A DNA stretch of 64,000 nucleotides from the NCBI GenBank assembly GCA_946553025.1, contig CAMNRM010000023.1:1-64000 (forward strand), read 5' to 3'. The DNA is from an uncultured Clostridium sp. GTDB taxonomy: Bacteria; Bacillota; Clostridia; Lachnospirales; Lachnospiraceae. The position numbers were made by a program, and so were the translations under genes. The stretch's first letter is position 1. Every line of letters begins with the position of its first letter. The notes beneath the pieces were generated by a model, which saw only the letters and a program-made list of their open reading frames with translations, had not been told where the DNA came from and did no database searches. Below, in pieces: positions 46,198-55,229 of this stretch.

Positions 46198-47220
46198 TTG
46201 GAAATGAAGGAAATGGAGGAAGTTGTGCGGATCTTTCCCCAGAAGCTGCGGGCGCTTCTTTTTAAGGCCAGGACACAGACCTTTGCGGCAGAGGAACTCC
46301 GTCTGCGGGCAAACCGCCCCCTCCTGATGGAAGCAAAAGGACAGGAATGGCGGCTGCGGGCGGACCTCGGGGAATGGGAAAGGGTGGAGGTATCTGCATC
46401 GGCCTCTGCCTTATCCGGCTTAAATGACGATATATCACCCTATTACCGGGTAAGCTCCCAGGATATCCGGGATGCCCTGGAGTATATGAGCCGCTATTCG
46501 CTCTACGCCTTTGACGAAGAACTGCGTCAGGGTTTTTTAACGATTCCCGGGGGACATCGGGTGGGGATTGCCGGACAGGCCGTGGCAGAAAAGTCATCGG
46601 TCAGGACCCTGCGCAATATTTCTTTTTTAAATATTCGGGTGGCAAGAGAAGTGAAGGGCTGTGCCAGCGGGCTTCTTCCCTGGCTGTATCAGGAAGGGGC
46701 GATAGGCTCCACTTTGATTATTTCACCGCCGCGCTGCGGAAAAACGACCTTGTTAAGGGATCTTATCCGTCAGGTGTCAGATGGGTGGGCGATGGCGGAA
46801 GGAAAAAAAGAAAAGGGAGTAACGGTGGGGGTGGTGGATGAGCGTTCGGAACTGGGGGCCTGCTATCAGGGGGTGCCGCAGCATGACCTGGGAATGCGGA
46901 CGGATGTTCTTGACGCCTGCCCAAAGGCGGAGGGAATCATGATGCTGATCCGCAGTATGGCACCCAGGGTGGTTGCCGTGGATGAGATTGGAAGCCGGGA
47001 GGATATGGAAGCCCTGCGCTACGGGATAAACTGCGGCTGCCGGATACTGGCGACCGTTCATGGAAATTCACTGGAAGATGTTTTCAATAAACCATTGCTG
47101 CGGGAACTGGCAGAATCCGGGGTCTTTGCGCGGTATGTTCTTTTGGCACCGCAGGGGCCGCCGGGGAAGGTGAGCGCGGTTCTGGACGGGGAAGGAAGGG
47201 TGATCTGCCGTCGGATTTAA
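46198..47220 (+). CDS. spoIIIAA: Stage III sporulation protein AA
   Basis: ATPase with SPPRCGKTTLLRDLIRQ, VDERSELGACYQGVPQHDLGMRTDVLDACPKAEGI, VAVDEIG; first gene of spoIIIA cluster. Confidence 0.94.
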   Translation: MEMKEMEEVVRIFPQKLRALLFKARTQTFAAEELRLRANRPLLMEAKGQEWRLRADLGEWERVEVSASASALSGLNDDISPYYRVSSQDIRDALEYMSRYSLYAFDEELRQGFLTIPGGHRVGIAGQAVAEKSSVRTLRNISFLNIRVAREVKGCASGLLPWLYQEGAIGSTLIISPPRCGKTTLLRDLIRQVSDGWAMAEGKKEKGVTVGVVDERSELGACYQGVPQHDLGMRTDVLDACPKAEGIMMLIRSMAPRVVAVDEIGSREDMEALRYGINCGCRILATVHGNSLEDVFNKPLLRELAESGVFARYVLLAPQGPPGKVSAVLDGEGRVICRRI

Positions 47221-47264
47221 GGAGGAGAGAACGGCAACTGAACAGGTGCAGGAGGTAAGTGCAT

Positions 47265-47801
47265 ATGAAATGGATGGGAGCCTGTCTGGTGACTTTAGGC
47301 TGTACGGGACTTGGGCAGCACATGGCAAGGGACTGGCGGTTAAGGCTTAAATGCCTGGAACTGCTTCGCCAGATGATGTATCTTTTAAAGGCAGAAATTA
47401 TCTACGGGCACACAGCCCTTGGAGAAGCCCTGCGACGGGTTGGAGAACGGTGCCAAAAGGCAGAAGGAGAAAGAGGTCTGGAAACCATGCCTCTTTTTTT
47501 CCTTTCCGTTGCCGAACGGATCGACCAGCAGGAGGGGGAGAGTTTTTCCCGGATTTGGCAGGAAGAACTGGAGAAAATCAAAGCCTCTCCTCTGAAGGAA
47601 AGTGATGTGTCCAGTCTGAAAAACCTGGGCGACCATCTGGGCTATCTGGATCTGGGGATGCAGGAGAGGAATCTTTTGCTGTATTTGGAACAGGTGGACG
47701 GTCAGATTTCTTTTTTAAAGCAGAATGTCCGGGAAAGAACAAAGCTGTATACAAGTCTGGGAATTATGGGCGGGCTGTTTCTTTCGATTATGATGTACTA
47801 G
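47265..47801 (+). CDS. spoIIIAB: Stage III sporulation protein AB
   Basis: Position and pattern (LRQMMYLLKAEIIYGHTALGEAL ... LYTSLGIMGGLFLSIMMY). Confidence 0.9.
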   Translation: MKWMGACLVTLGCTGLGQHMARDWRLRLKCLELLRQMMYLLKAEIIYGHTALGEALRRVGERCQKAEGERGLETMPLFFLSVAERIDQQEGESFSRIWQEELEKIKASPLKESDVSSLKNLGDHLGYLDLGMQERNLLLYLEQVDGQISFLKQNVRERTKLYTSLGIMGGLFLSIMMY

Positions 47802-47902
47802 GGCGCATTGATTTGGCTCAAATGAATGTGCCAGTATTTAAAAAAAGAAGCTTTGGACAAAAGTATTGTTGACAGGGAAGCGTTGCGGGTAAGGAGGAAG
47901 CA

Positions 47903-48097
47903 ATGGGGGTCAGTCTGATTTTTAGGATTGCGGCGGTAGGAATCCTGGTTTCGGTGATTTGCCAGGTGTTAAAGCACAGCGGAAGGGAGGAACAGGCGTT
48001 TTTAACCAGTTTAGCCGGACTGGTGCTGGTTCTTTTCTGGATGGTGCCTTATATTTATGAATTATTTGAAACGATGAAGCAGTTGTTTTCGCTGTAG
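47903..48097 (+). CDS. spoIIIAC: Stage III sporulation protein AC
   Basis: 64-aa two-TM protein, VICQVLKHSGREEQAFLTSLAGLVLVLFWMVPYIYELFETMK. Confidence 0.92.
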   Translation: MGVSLIFRIAAVGILVSVICQVLKHSGREEQAFLTSLAGLVLVLFWMVPYIYELFETMKQLFSL

Positions 48098-48295
48098 TTA
48101 TTTTTCGGAAGCATTGTTCTGGTGCATGTTCAGGAAAATAATCTGGGGATTTATTCGGTGATTTTTTAAGAATTTTTTGAATCTTGTGTTTTTCAGAAAT
48201 TCTACAGGCTTTGGTGTGGATAAGGTATATATAAAATTTTTTTGAATCTTGTGTTTTGCCAAAATCCGGGTGCGTATGGCGAGGGGGTGTGGAAA

Positions 48296-48682
48296 TTGAG
48301 TATCATTGCGGTGGCAGCCGTGGGAATCGTCGCTGTGCTTCTGGCTGTGCAGATGAAGGGGATGAAAGGAGAATATGGAACCTATATTTCCATTGCAGCA
48401 GGGATGTTTATTTTCTTCTATGGACTGCAGAAGCTGGAATCGGTGCTTCGGGTGATTGAGGAGATTCAGACGGCGATTAAGATGAATAATATTTATTTTT
48501 CAACCATGATAAAAATGGTGGGCGTGACCTATATCGGTGAATTTGCCTCGGCGATCTGTAAGGACAGCGGGTGCAGCTTTTTGGGCAATCAGATTGAGAT
48601 TTTTGGAAAGCTTTCCATTCTGGCGTTAAGTGCGCCGGTGGTACTGGCACTTTTGGATACATTGGAGATGTTTTTGGGATGA
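48296..48682 (+). CDS. spoIIIAD: Stage III sporulation protein AD
   Basis: IIAVAAVGIVAVLLAVQMKGMKGEYGTYISIAAGMFIFFYGLQKL ... IKMVGVTYIGEFASAICKDSGCSFLGNQIEIFGKLSIL; likely TTG start at 48296. Confidence 0.9.
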   Translation: MSIIAVAAVGIVAVLLAVQMKGMKGEYGTYISIAAGMFIFFYGLQKLESVLRVIEEIQTAIKMNNIYFSTMIKMVGVTYIGEFASAICKDSGCSFLGNQIEIFGKLSILALSAPVVLALLDTLEMFLG

Positions 48683-50043
48683 AAGGTTTGTGGAGGAGAA
48701 AGAACAGACAGGGGGGACGGAGAGGGGAAGGTTGGGAGAAGAAAAAAAGTCGGAGGATTATAGGGAGGGAAAGGTTGGGTGGAGAAAAACGGTCAGGGGA
48801 TTATGCAATGGGAAAAGTGATAAGGTGTTTGCCGGGGAAATGGGGTTACGTTCTTATGATTATCGGCATCAGTGCAGTGTTTGCCCTGGGGTGGTTTTTG
48901 CTTCCCGGTTATGGATCACAGCAGGAGGATTGGGGAGTCCGGGGAAGGAATGGCGGGGAAAGTGAGGGGCAGGAGAGTTTATTTTCCGCAGATATCCCCG
49001 ATCTAGGGCTTGAGGATATCCAGGAATTTCTTAATCGGCAGTATGGGGAGGGAAAGGTTTCTTTTTCCGCGATGATGGAGGAATTGGTTAAGGGAAATTT
49101 TCGGGAAGCGGGAGAAATCGTATTTCATACGTTCTGGGAGAGTTTTTTGGAGGAAATGGGAGGGAGCATCGGACTTTTGGGGCAGGCGGCGGCACTGGGG
49201 ATTTTGGGTGCGGTGTTTGCCCAGGCAGCGGCGGTATTTCCCAGCAGCAGGATTGCGGAAATCGGTTTTTTTATTACCTATCTTTTAACCTTTACCTGTT
49301 TAACCGCCAGCTTTTTTACCAGTGTGGAAACAGCGGGCAGGGTGGTGGAGAATGTACTTGATTTTATGAAAGTGCTTCTCCCTTCTTTTTTTCTTGCCGT
49401 GGCCTTTGCCGGGGGGAGCATATCCAGCGCAGCCCTGTACAGCACGGTGGTTGGAGGGGTGAGCGGGGCGCAGCTTTTATGCGGGAGGGTGCTTCTTCCT
49501 TTGATTAAGGTTTATGTGCTGCTGGTCTTGGCGGGAAATATTTCCAAAGAGGTTTTTGTACGCCGTTTGACGGACGGGCTGGAAAAGGGGGTGCGCTGGA
49601 GTCTGAAAACTATGGTGGGGATTTTTCTTGGACTGCAGATGGTGCAGACAATGATTTTGCCTTTTGCCGACAGTGTGAAGCGGGCCAGTGTCCAGAAGGT
49701 GGTTTCCGCCATCCCCGGAATTGGAGCAGGAGCCGAAGCAATCTTGCAGGTAACAATGGGAACGGGTGTTCTGGTAAAAAATACGATTGGCGGGGCGGCG
49801 GTTCTTTTGCTCGTCCTTTTGGCTGCGGGACCGGTGGCGAAGCTGTGCTTCTTTCTTATATTATACCAGGGAGCGGCAGCGCTGATGGAGCCGGTGTGTG
49901 ATAAGCGGATTACGGCCTGCGCGGAGGGGATGGCAAAGGCACACATGCTGCTTTTACATCTGGTTATTGCCGTTATCTGCCTGTTTGCCTTATCCCTGGG
50001 CATTATCTGCGCTTCGACGAATGCGGTTTATTTTGGGGGATGA
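48679..50043 (+). CDS. spoIIIAE: Stage III sporulation protein AE
   Basis: Multi-TM protein in order; ATGA overlap with spoIIIAD. Alternative ATG at 48808 would remove the repeated basic N-terminus. Confidence 0.92.
   Translation: MKGLWRRKNRQGGRRGEGWEKKKSRRIIGRERLGGEKRSGDYAMGKVIRCLPGKWGYVLMIIGISAVFALGWFLLPGYGSQQEDWGVRGRNGGESEGQESLFSADIPDLGLEDIQEFLNRQYGEGKVSFSAMMEELVKGNFREAGEIVFHTFWESFLEEMGGSIGLLGQAAALGILGAVFAQAAAVFPSSRIAEIGFFITYLLTFTCLTASFFTSVETAGRVVENVLDFMKVLLPSFFLAVAFAGGSISSAALYSTVVGGVSGAQLLCGRVLLPLIKVYVLLVLAGNISKEVFVRRLTDGLEKGVRWSLKTMVGIFLGLQMVQTMILPFADSVKRASVQKVVSAIPGIGAGAEAILQVTMGTGVLVKNTIGGAAVLLLVLLAAGPVAKLCFFLILYQGAAALMEPVCDKRITACAEGMAKAHMLLLHLVIAVICLFALSLGIICASTNAVYFGG
48710..48800 (+). 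repeat. ~45-bp duplicated unit at spoIIIAE 5' end
   Basis: ggggaaggttgggagaagaaaaaaagtcggaggattatagggag / ggaaaggttgggtggagaaaaacggtcaggggattatgcaatggg. Confidence 0.7.
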
Positions 50044-50122
50044 ATCTGTGTTTCGATGAATGCTGTGTTTTGGAGGAGGAATTCGTGCTTTGACAAATAT
50101 GGTCGGTTTTGAGGGATGAGTG
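50009..50122 (+). repeat. ~37-bp tandem repeats spanning spoIIIAE stop codon
   Basis: gcgcttcgacgaatgcggtttattttgggggatgaatct / gtgtttcgatgaatgctgtgttttggaggaggaattc / gtgctttgacaaatatggtcggttttgagggatgag. Confidence 0.7.
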
Positions 50123-51016
50123 ATGATGGAAGCAGTGTTTCAGTGGATAAAAAATATTACCTATTACCTGATTTTTGTCAGCCTGCTTTCGCACCTGATG
50201 CCTGCGGGAAAATATGAGCAGTATATGAAGCTGTTTTTTGGCGCGGTATTTATCCTGCTCGTTGTCGCGCCGCTGACCGGGGGGCTGCATTTGGACGGGA
50301 GGCTGGCGCAAGCCTATGAACAAATCCGTTTTACCCAGGAGCAGGGTGAATTTGAACATAAGCTTTGGGGAATGGAAGAGGAGCGGATTGCCCGGATGAT
50401 TAAACAGTACGAAGAGGCAGTGGGCATGGATGTCCGGGCAATGGCTGAGGATGAAGGTTTTTACTGCCTGTCCGCGGGAGCGAAGATTGAGGAAAGGGAA
50501 GGGGAAGAGAAATTTGGGCAGGTCGTGGAGATTGTGATGGTGATTGGGGGCGGGGAGAATGAGGAAGATAGAAGTGGGATGCAGGAAGAGGGAGGTGGGG
50601 CGCAGGAAGGAAAAGGCGGGATGTATGAAGGGGAAAAGGTGAGCGGTAAACATGATGACAGGGATGCAGATGGGGCAGGTGAGGAGAATAAGGTTGGAAA
50701 AATGGTTTCCATTGACCCGGTTCAGATTGTTATTGACCGGGGGAATAAGGACGGCGTACAGGGTGAAAATGTAGAGAGGGCTGGTGAAAGGGGGCAGGAT
50801 AAGGAGGGGGGAAAAAGGGATGAAGGAATACAGGGCAAAAATTTAGAAAAAAATGGTGAAAAGATACAGAATAGAGATGGAAAAAAAGATAATGAAGGAG
50901 CACAGAACGGAGCCTGGGAAAAAAAACAGGAGGCAGTAGAGGAATTTCAGAGGAAGGTGGCAAGGTATTATGGATTGGAGGAAGAAGCTGTGCGGATTAC
51001 CTGGAAGGATAACTAA
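50123..51016 (+). CDS. spoIIIAF: Stage III sporulation protein AF with expanded low-complexity middle
   Basis: MEAVFQWIKNITYYLIFVSLLSHLMPAGKYEQYMKLFFGAVFILLVVAPL; C-terminal VARYYGLEEEAVRITWK. Confidence 0.9.
   Translation: MMEAVFQWIKNITYYLIFVSLLSHLMPAGKYEQYMKLFFGAVFILLVVAPLTGGLHLDGRLAQAYEQIRFTQEQGEFEHKLWGMEEERIARMIKQYEEAVGMDVRAMAEDEGFYCLSAGAKIEEREGEEKFGQVVEIVMVIGGGENEEDRSGMQEEGGGAQEGKGGMYEGEKVSGKHDDRDADGAGEENKVGKMVSIDPVQIVIDRGNKDGVQGENVERAGERGQDKEGGKRDEGIQGKNLEKNGEKIQNRDGKKDNEGAQNGAWEKKQEAVEEFQRKVARYYGLEEEAVRITWKDN
50744..50940 (+). repeat. ~72-bp in-frame repeats in spoIIIAF
   Basis: KDGVQGENVERAGERGQDKEGGKR / DEGIQGKNLEKNGEKIQNRDGKKD / NEGAQNGAWEKK. Confidence 0.75.
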
Positions 51017-51776
51017 GGAGGGATGGATTGTTCTGCTTTGTCTTGGTTTAATTATGATGATTGTTGCCATGCCGTTATCCGGGAAGGATGGGGGTGGGGG
51101 GAAGACGGGCGGAGCGGGTATGAATGGAGGGAATTTGGAAAAGGCAGGGGTGGGCAAAGAGGGAAGCGGGGAGGCGGCAGAAGATAATTCTCTGGAAGGT
51201 TCTCTGGCGAAGGTTTTGGCGGAAAAGACAGGGTTGACAGATTTGTCCGGTTCGTCGAAGGCAGGGACGGCGGATCTGGCAGGTTCATCGAAGGCAGGGG
51301 ATTTTTTTGGTTCATCGAAGGAACAGGGGCAAGAAGGGGTGGGCGGGGGCGATCCGCTTGCTTCTTATGAGGCTGTTTTGGAAAACCGGGTGAAGGAGGT
51401 GCTGAAAAAGGTTGAGGGCGTGGGGGCGGTGGATGTGCTTATTGTCCTGAAATCCTCGGAGGAAAGGGTTTACCGCACGGACGGGAAAAGTTCGCAGTCA
51501 TCGACAAAGGAGGTGGATTCTGCCGGTGGAAGCCGGGAAGTGACCGAGCAGCAGGAGGAGGTGAACACGGTGCTTTCGTCGGGAGGAGGGAATCTTTCGG
51601 GCAATGGGGGAAGCGGGGCGCTTTTAGAAAAGGAACTGCGCCCGGAGCTGTCAGGAATTATCATCAGCGCCCAGGGGGGAGGAAGTCCGGCGGTAAAAGC
51701 AGAAATTACTGAGGCAATGGAGGCATTATTTGGGCTTCCGGCTCATAAAATTAAAGTATTAAAACGGGTGGAATAA
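50970..51776 (+). CDS. spoIIIAG: Stage III sporulation protein AG
   Basis: Single TM, LENRVKEVLKKVEGVGAVDVLIVLKSSEERVY ... ELRPELSGIIISAQGGGSPAVKAEITEAMEALFGLPAHKIKVLKR. Confidence 0.93.
   Translation: MDWRKKLCGLPGRITKEGWIVLLCLGLIMMIVAMPLSGKDGGGGKTGGAGMNGGNLEKAGVGKEGSGEAAEDNSLEGSLAKVLAEKTGLTDLSGSSKAGTADLAGSSKAGDFFGSSKEQGQEGVGGGDPLASYEAVLENRVKEVLKKVEGVGAVDVLIVLKSSEERVYRTDGKSSQSSTKEVDSAGGSREVTEQQEEVNTVLSSGGGNLSGNGGSGALLEKELRPELSGIIISAQGGGSPAVKAEITEAMEALFGLPAHKIKVLKRVE
51249..51328 (+). repeat. In-frame repeats GSSKAG in spoIIIAG linker
   Basis: ggttcgtcgaaggcaggg... / ggttcatcgaaggcagggg... / ggttcatcgaaggaacagg. Confidence 0.8.
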
Positions 51777-51789
51777 AGGAGCGAGTAGA

Positions 51790-52584
51790 ATGAAACCAAA
51801 AAAAGAATTGAACATGAAAAAACTGTTTCGCCGGAACCAGGTGATTATTACCGCGCTTGCCGTGATGATTGCGGCTGCCGGATATCTGAATTATGCCGGG
51901 AAACAGGAACTGGCAGCGGGGAGCGAGGTGTTTGAAGCGGGGATGCTGGAGATTTCCGACGAAGATATCCTGGCAGAGAACCAGGCCAGCCCTAACTACG
52001 GCGAAACCCTGTACGAAATCGGAAGCCTGGATCAGGATGTTTCCGACGACGGCACCATTGAAGAGGCAATGATGGAAAATGAAGGCGATCCATTTGCCGC
52101 CGAAACAGGAGAAGAAGGCATGGCAGCGGCAGGCGATCAGGTTTACGCCGAGGCACCGGAGCAGGGAGCACAGGAAAGCGGCCTGGAAAATCCGGGAGAA
52201 GCCGTACTTACCAGCGGGATGAGCGTAACGGATTACATAGCCAATGTGCAGTTAAACCGGGAACAGATCCGGGCAAAGAATAAGGATGCACTGATGAATT
52301 TAATTAACAGCACAGGAATTGAAGAAGCGGCAAAACAGCAGGCTATTCAGGAAATGATTGATTTAACGGCGATTGCCGAGAGAGAAAACGCAGCAGAAAC
52401 CTTATTGATGGCAAAAGGATTTGCCGATCCGGTGGTCAGCGTATCGTCCGGGCAGGTGGATGTGGTGATTAATGCGCCGAGCATTACCGATCAGCAGAGG
52501 GCGCAGATTGAAGACATCGTTAAGCGCAAAACCGAAGTGACCGCGGATCAGATAGTGATTTCTTTGATGAATTTATCGGAATAG
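51790..52584 (+). CDS. spoIIIAH: Stage III sporulation protein AH
   Basis: Single TM (VIITALAVMIAAAGYLNYAG), C-terminal LLMAKGFADPVVSVSSGQVDVVINAPSITDQQRAQIEDIVKRKTEVTADQIVISLM. Confidence 0.93.
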   Translation: MKPKKELNMKKLFRRNQVIITALAVMIAAAGYLNYAGKQELAAGSEVFEAGMLEISDEDILAENQASPNYGETLYEIGSLDQDVSDDGTIEEAMMENEGDPFAAETGEEGMAAAGDQVYAEAPEQGAQESGLENPGEAVLTSGMSVTDYIANVQLNREQIRAKNKDALMNLINSTGIEEAAKQQAIQEMIDLTAIAERENAAETLLMAKGFADPVVSVSSGQVDVVINAPSITDQQRAQIEDIVKRKTEVTADQIVISLMNLSE

Positions 52585-52632
52585 GCGGAAAATAAAGCCC
52601 TTGGTTTTGGGTGTATTTAAAAATAATGGTTT

Positions 52633-52670
52633 AAGGCTGGATGGCAGATGGGGCTGTCCAGCCTTGTTTA
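52633..52670 (+). terminator. Terminator closing spoIIIA operon
   Basis: AAGGCTGGA ... TCCAGCCTT-gtttattt. Confidence 0.75.
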
Positions 52671-52718
52671 TTTGTAGTTATCAATGATTTTTCCTGCATC
52701 TTCAGCTAACAATAAACG

Positions 52719-53255
52719 TTACGGCTGAACGAAAAATTGTTCTAAGTCGGGATTTAGCCCTTCCTCACTGATACAGGATAGGATATCATGATGGTTGAAT
52801 CCGATAATCCAATGATATTTTTTGGAAACAATGTAATAATCAAGCCAGCCCATACCGCAAAAAGCGCTTTGATTGAGATGATAAAGTACTTTCACCAGTT
52901 CCGGAATATAGCTTTCAAAAAGCAGGAATTTTTCTCCGAAATGCCAGTCACTGCCCTGATCAATCAAAAAATAAACCATGCCCTCTTCCTGGATGATCTG
53001 CGGAAGATGGCAGAACCAGGCGGAATGGTCAACCGGATAACAGCCGATAAGGTTTTTCATGCTTTTCGGGCTGTAACCGTTCGTATTTGCCCAGTGCAGG
53101 CCGTTTTTCCATGTTTTGGTTTTATCTGCAAATTTTTCTGTGATTGCCTGATAGATGCTTTTCCACTGGTCGTTTCTGACTTTATGAAATCGGGTTTGGT
53201 CGATGGCACATTGTTCAATTAATTCATGTTCAAGCCAATGGGGGAATTGAGCCAT
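52719..53255 (-). CDS. Uncharacterised protein (178 aa)
   Basis: Complete ORF with W/F/Y-rich conserved-looking sequence; no family recognised. Confidence 0.7.
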   Translation of the reverse strand: MAQFPHWLEHELIEQCAIDQTRFHKVRNDQWKSIYQAITEKFADKTKTWKNGLHWANTNGYSPKSMKNLIGCYPVDHSAWFCHLPQIIQEEGMVYFLIDQGSDWHFGEKFLLFESYIPELVKVLYHLNQSAFCGMGWLDYYIVSKKYHWIIGFNHHDILSCISEEGLNPDLEQFFVQP

Positions 53256-53517
53256 GATATTTTCTCGCTTTCCGAAGATTTTGATAAAGTAAGTATAGGA
53301 AGGTTTTTCTTAGTTGTCAAATGGATTGATGCAGGTTTTTGATGCAGATTTTCCATAAATTATTTGACTTCTAAATAAAAAAAAATTATAATTATATCGA
53401 TAACAAATAAAAACGGAAATACATTTTCTGAAATCGAATCTTTTATAAGTGACCTGCTCCTGTTATTTTAGAAATGGGAGGACTTTTTGCTGAATTTGGT
53501 TAAAGGGGGGTTCACAG

Positions 53518-54072
53518 ATGCAGTTAAAGCAGGAAAAAACGTACACGATAGAAGATATTTATGCTCTGCCAGAAGGTCAGCGGGCCGAACTGATTGACGG
53601 AGTTCTTTATAATATGGCTCCGCCAAGGAGAATACACCAGGAAATGGTAAGCCAATTTACTAAAGTAGTCGGACAGTATATTGACGAACATCATGGACGC
53701 TGTAAAGTCTATCCTGCTCCTTTTGCTGTATTTTTAAATGCTGATGATAAAAACTACGTGGAACCGGATATTTCTGTTATCTGTGACAGGAATAAACTGA
53801 ATGACTATGGCTGTAATGGTGCCCCTGACTGGATTATTGAAGTAACTTCTCCCTCTGACCCTCAGCGGGATTATGGTATTAAGTTATTTAAGTACAGAAC
53901 CGCCGGTGTTCGGGAATACTGGATCGTCAATCCGCAGAAAAAAACCGTAATGGTCTATGATTTTGAGAAAGAACAGTTTTCTAATCAGTATAATTTTGAT
54001 GATACTATTCCCGTATGCATTTTTCATAACTTGAATATTTGTATAAACCAGCTTATTGACGATGAAAAATAA
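53518..54072 (+). CDS. Uma2 family endonuclease-like protein
   Basis: YTIEDIYALPEGQRAELIDGVLYNMAPPRRIHQEMVSQF, VEPDISVICD, DWIIEVTSPSDPQRDYGIKLFKYRTAGVREYWIVNPQ. Confidence 0.93.
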   Translation: MQLKQEKTYTIEDIYALPEGQRAELIDGVLYNMAPPRRIHQEMVSQFTKVVGQYIDEHHGRCKVYPAPFAVFLNADDKNYVEPDISVICDRNKLNDYGCNGAPDWIIEVTSPSDPQRDYGIKLFKYRTAGVREYWIVNPQKKTVMVYDFEKEQFSNQYNFDDTIPVCIFHNLNICINQLIDDEK

Positions 54073-54212
54073 TTTAACCTATTTAAGGAAGTCCCCCGCT
54101 TTATCAGGCATTCCGAATTTCCTTTGACAGGGTGTGCCAAATTTCTCATGATGTTATATACAGTTTATTTGATACACCCTCAGTAAAGATACCTGTAAAG
54201 ATAATTTTGGTT

Positions 54213-54971
54213 TTATTTCTTCGCCACAATCAGATACCGGTGAATTGTCCCTTCGATGTAGCCCTGCGTTTCAACCGTTTTTTGCATTTCCAGCAGTTTA
54301 TCGAAACACCGCTCTACCGAAAATCCCGGAAATTCCCATTCAATAATGTGCGCAAACCATACAAACGCATCAATAGCATAAAATCGAATCGGGCGATAGG
54401 CTTCTTTTGCGCAAATCAGCTGAAATCCGGCATCTTCAAATACGGTTTTCTGTTCTTTAAGGTTTAAATGTGGAAACGGTTTTTCAGTTCCCGGAAGAAC
54501 CATTTCTACCAAATCCCGTTCATTATCGCCGCCGACCTGTTCCGTAATAAAGACGCCATCCTTCTTTAACAGACGGTATAATTCCCCGGCATCAAAACTT
54601 CCATGCCGGTTAATAATTACATCAAATGACTGACGGGCAAAAGGGATTTTTGAAGGATTGCTGCATTCTTTAAAGCAAATTCCCAAAGGCAATAACGTTT
54701 CCCTGCATAATTCTACATTGGGTTTAAATCCTTCAGTTGCTGATGTTTTGGCAAAGGGATGCTGCAAAGACAGGAGAAATTCCCCGCCGCCGGTATCATA
54801 ATCCAGGAGATCAAGTTCATCGCTTAAATACTGCTTTACGATCTTTTCATAATCCCACGGCAAGTCCTTTTCTTCGGTATATTTCCCGCGAATATGCGAA
54901 AAATCCCAGCCTTTAATGTGCGCTGCTTTTTCTTCTTCCATCCAAATTGCTTTTAATTCATCTTTATTCAT
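54213..54971 (-). CDS. Class I SAM-dependent methyltransferase
   Basis: LLDYDTGGGEFLLSL, GFKPNVELCRETLLPLGI, IPFARQSFDVIINRHGSFDAGELYRLLKKDGVFITEQVGG. Confidence 0.88.
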   Translation of the reverse strand: MNKDELKAIWMEEEKAAHIKGWDFSHIRGKYTEEKDLPWDYEKIVKQYLSDELDLLDYDTGGGEFLLSLQHPFAKTSATEGFKPNVELCRETLLPLGICFKECSNPSKIPFARQSFDVIINRHGSFDAGELYRLLKKDGVFITEQVGGDNERDLVEMVLPGTEKPFPHLNLKEQKTVFEDAGFQLICAKEAYRPIRFYAIDAFVWFAHIIEWEFPGFSVERCFDKLLEMQKTVETQGYIEGTIHRYLIVAKK

Positions 54972-55229
54972 TTCAACTGCTTCCTTTCCAATGCGTTTAT
55001 TTTATCGGTATCAGGCAGAAACTTGTTTGTTTAAAAAAATTATATTTAATCATGCCTGAAAAAGAAAAACAAATGATCGGTGCAGTTTTTGACAACATTA
55101 ATCTTCTTGATTATCCTCGATGCAATCTGCTGTCTGATAAAACTGCACCGAGTAATTAATTCGTTTTTTCATCTCTGACCTCCTAAATCGTTTATTTCTT
55201 TTCTTTTAATCGAACGATGTGTCATTTTC

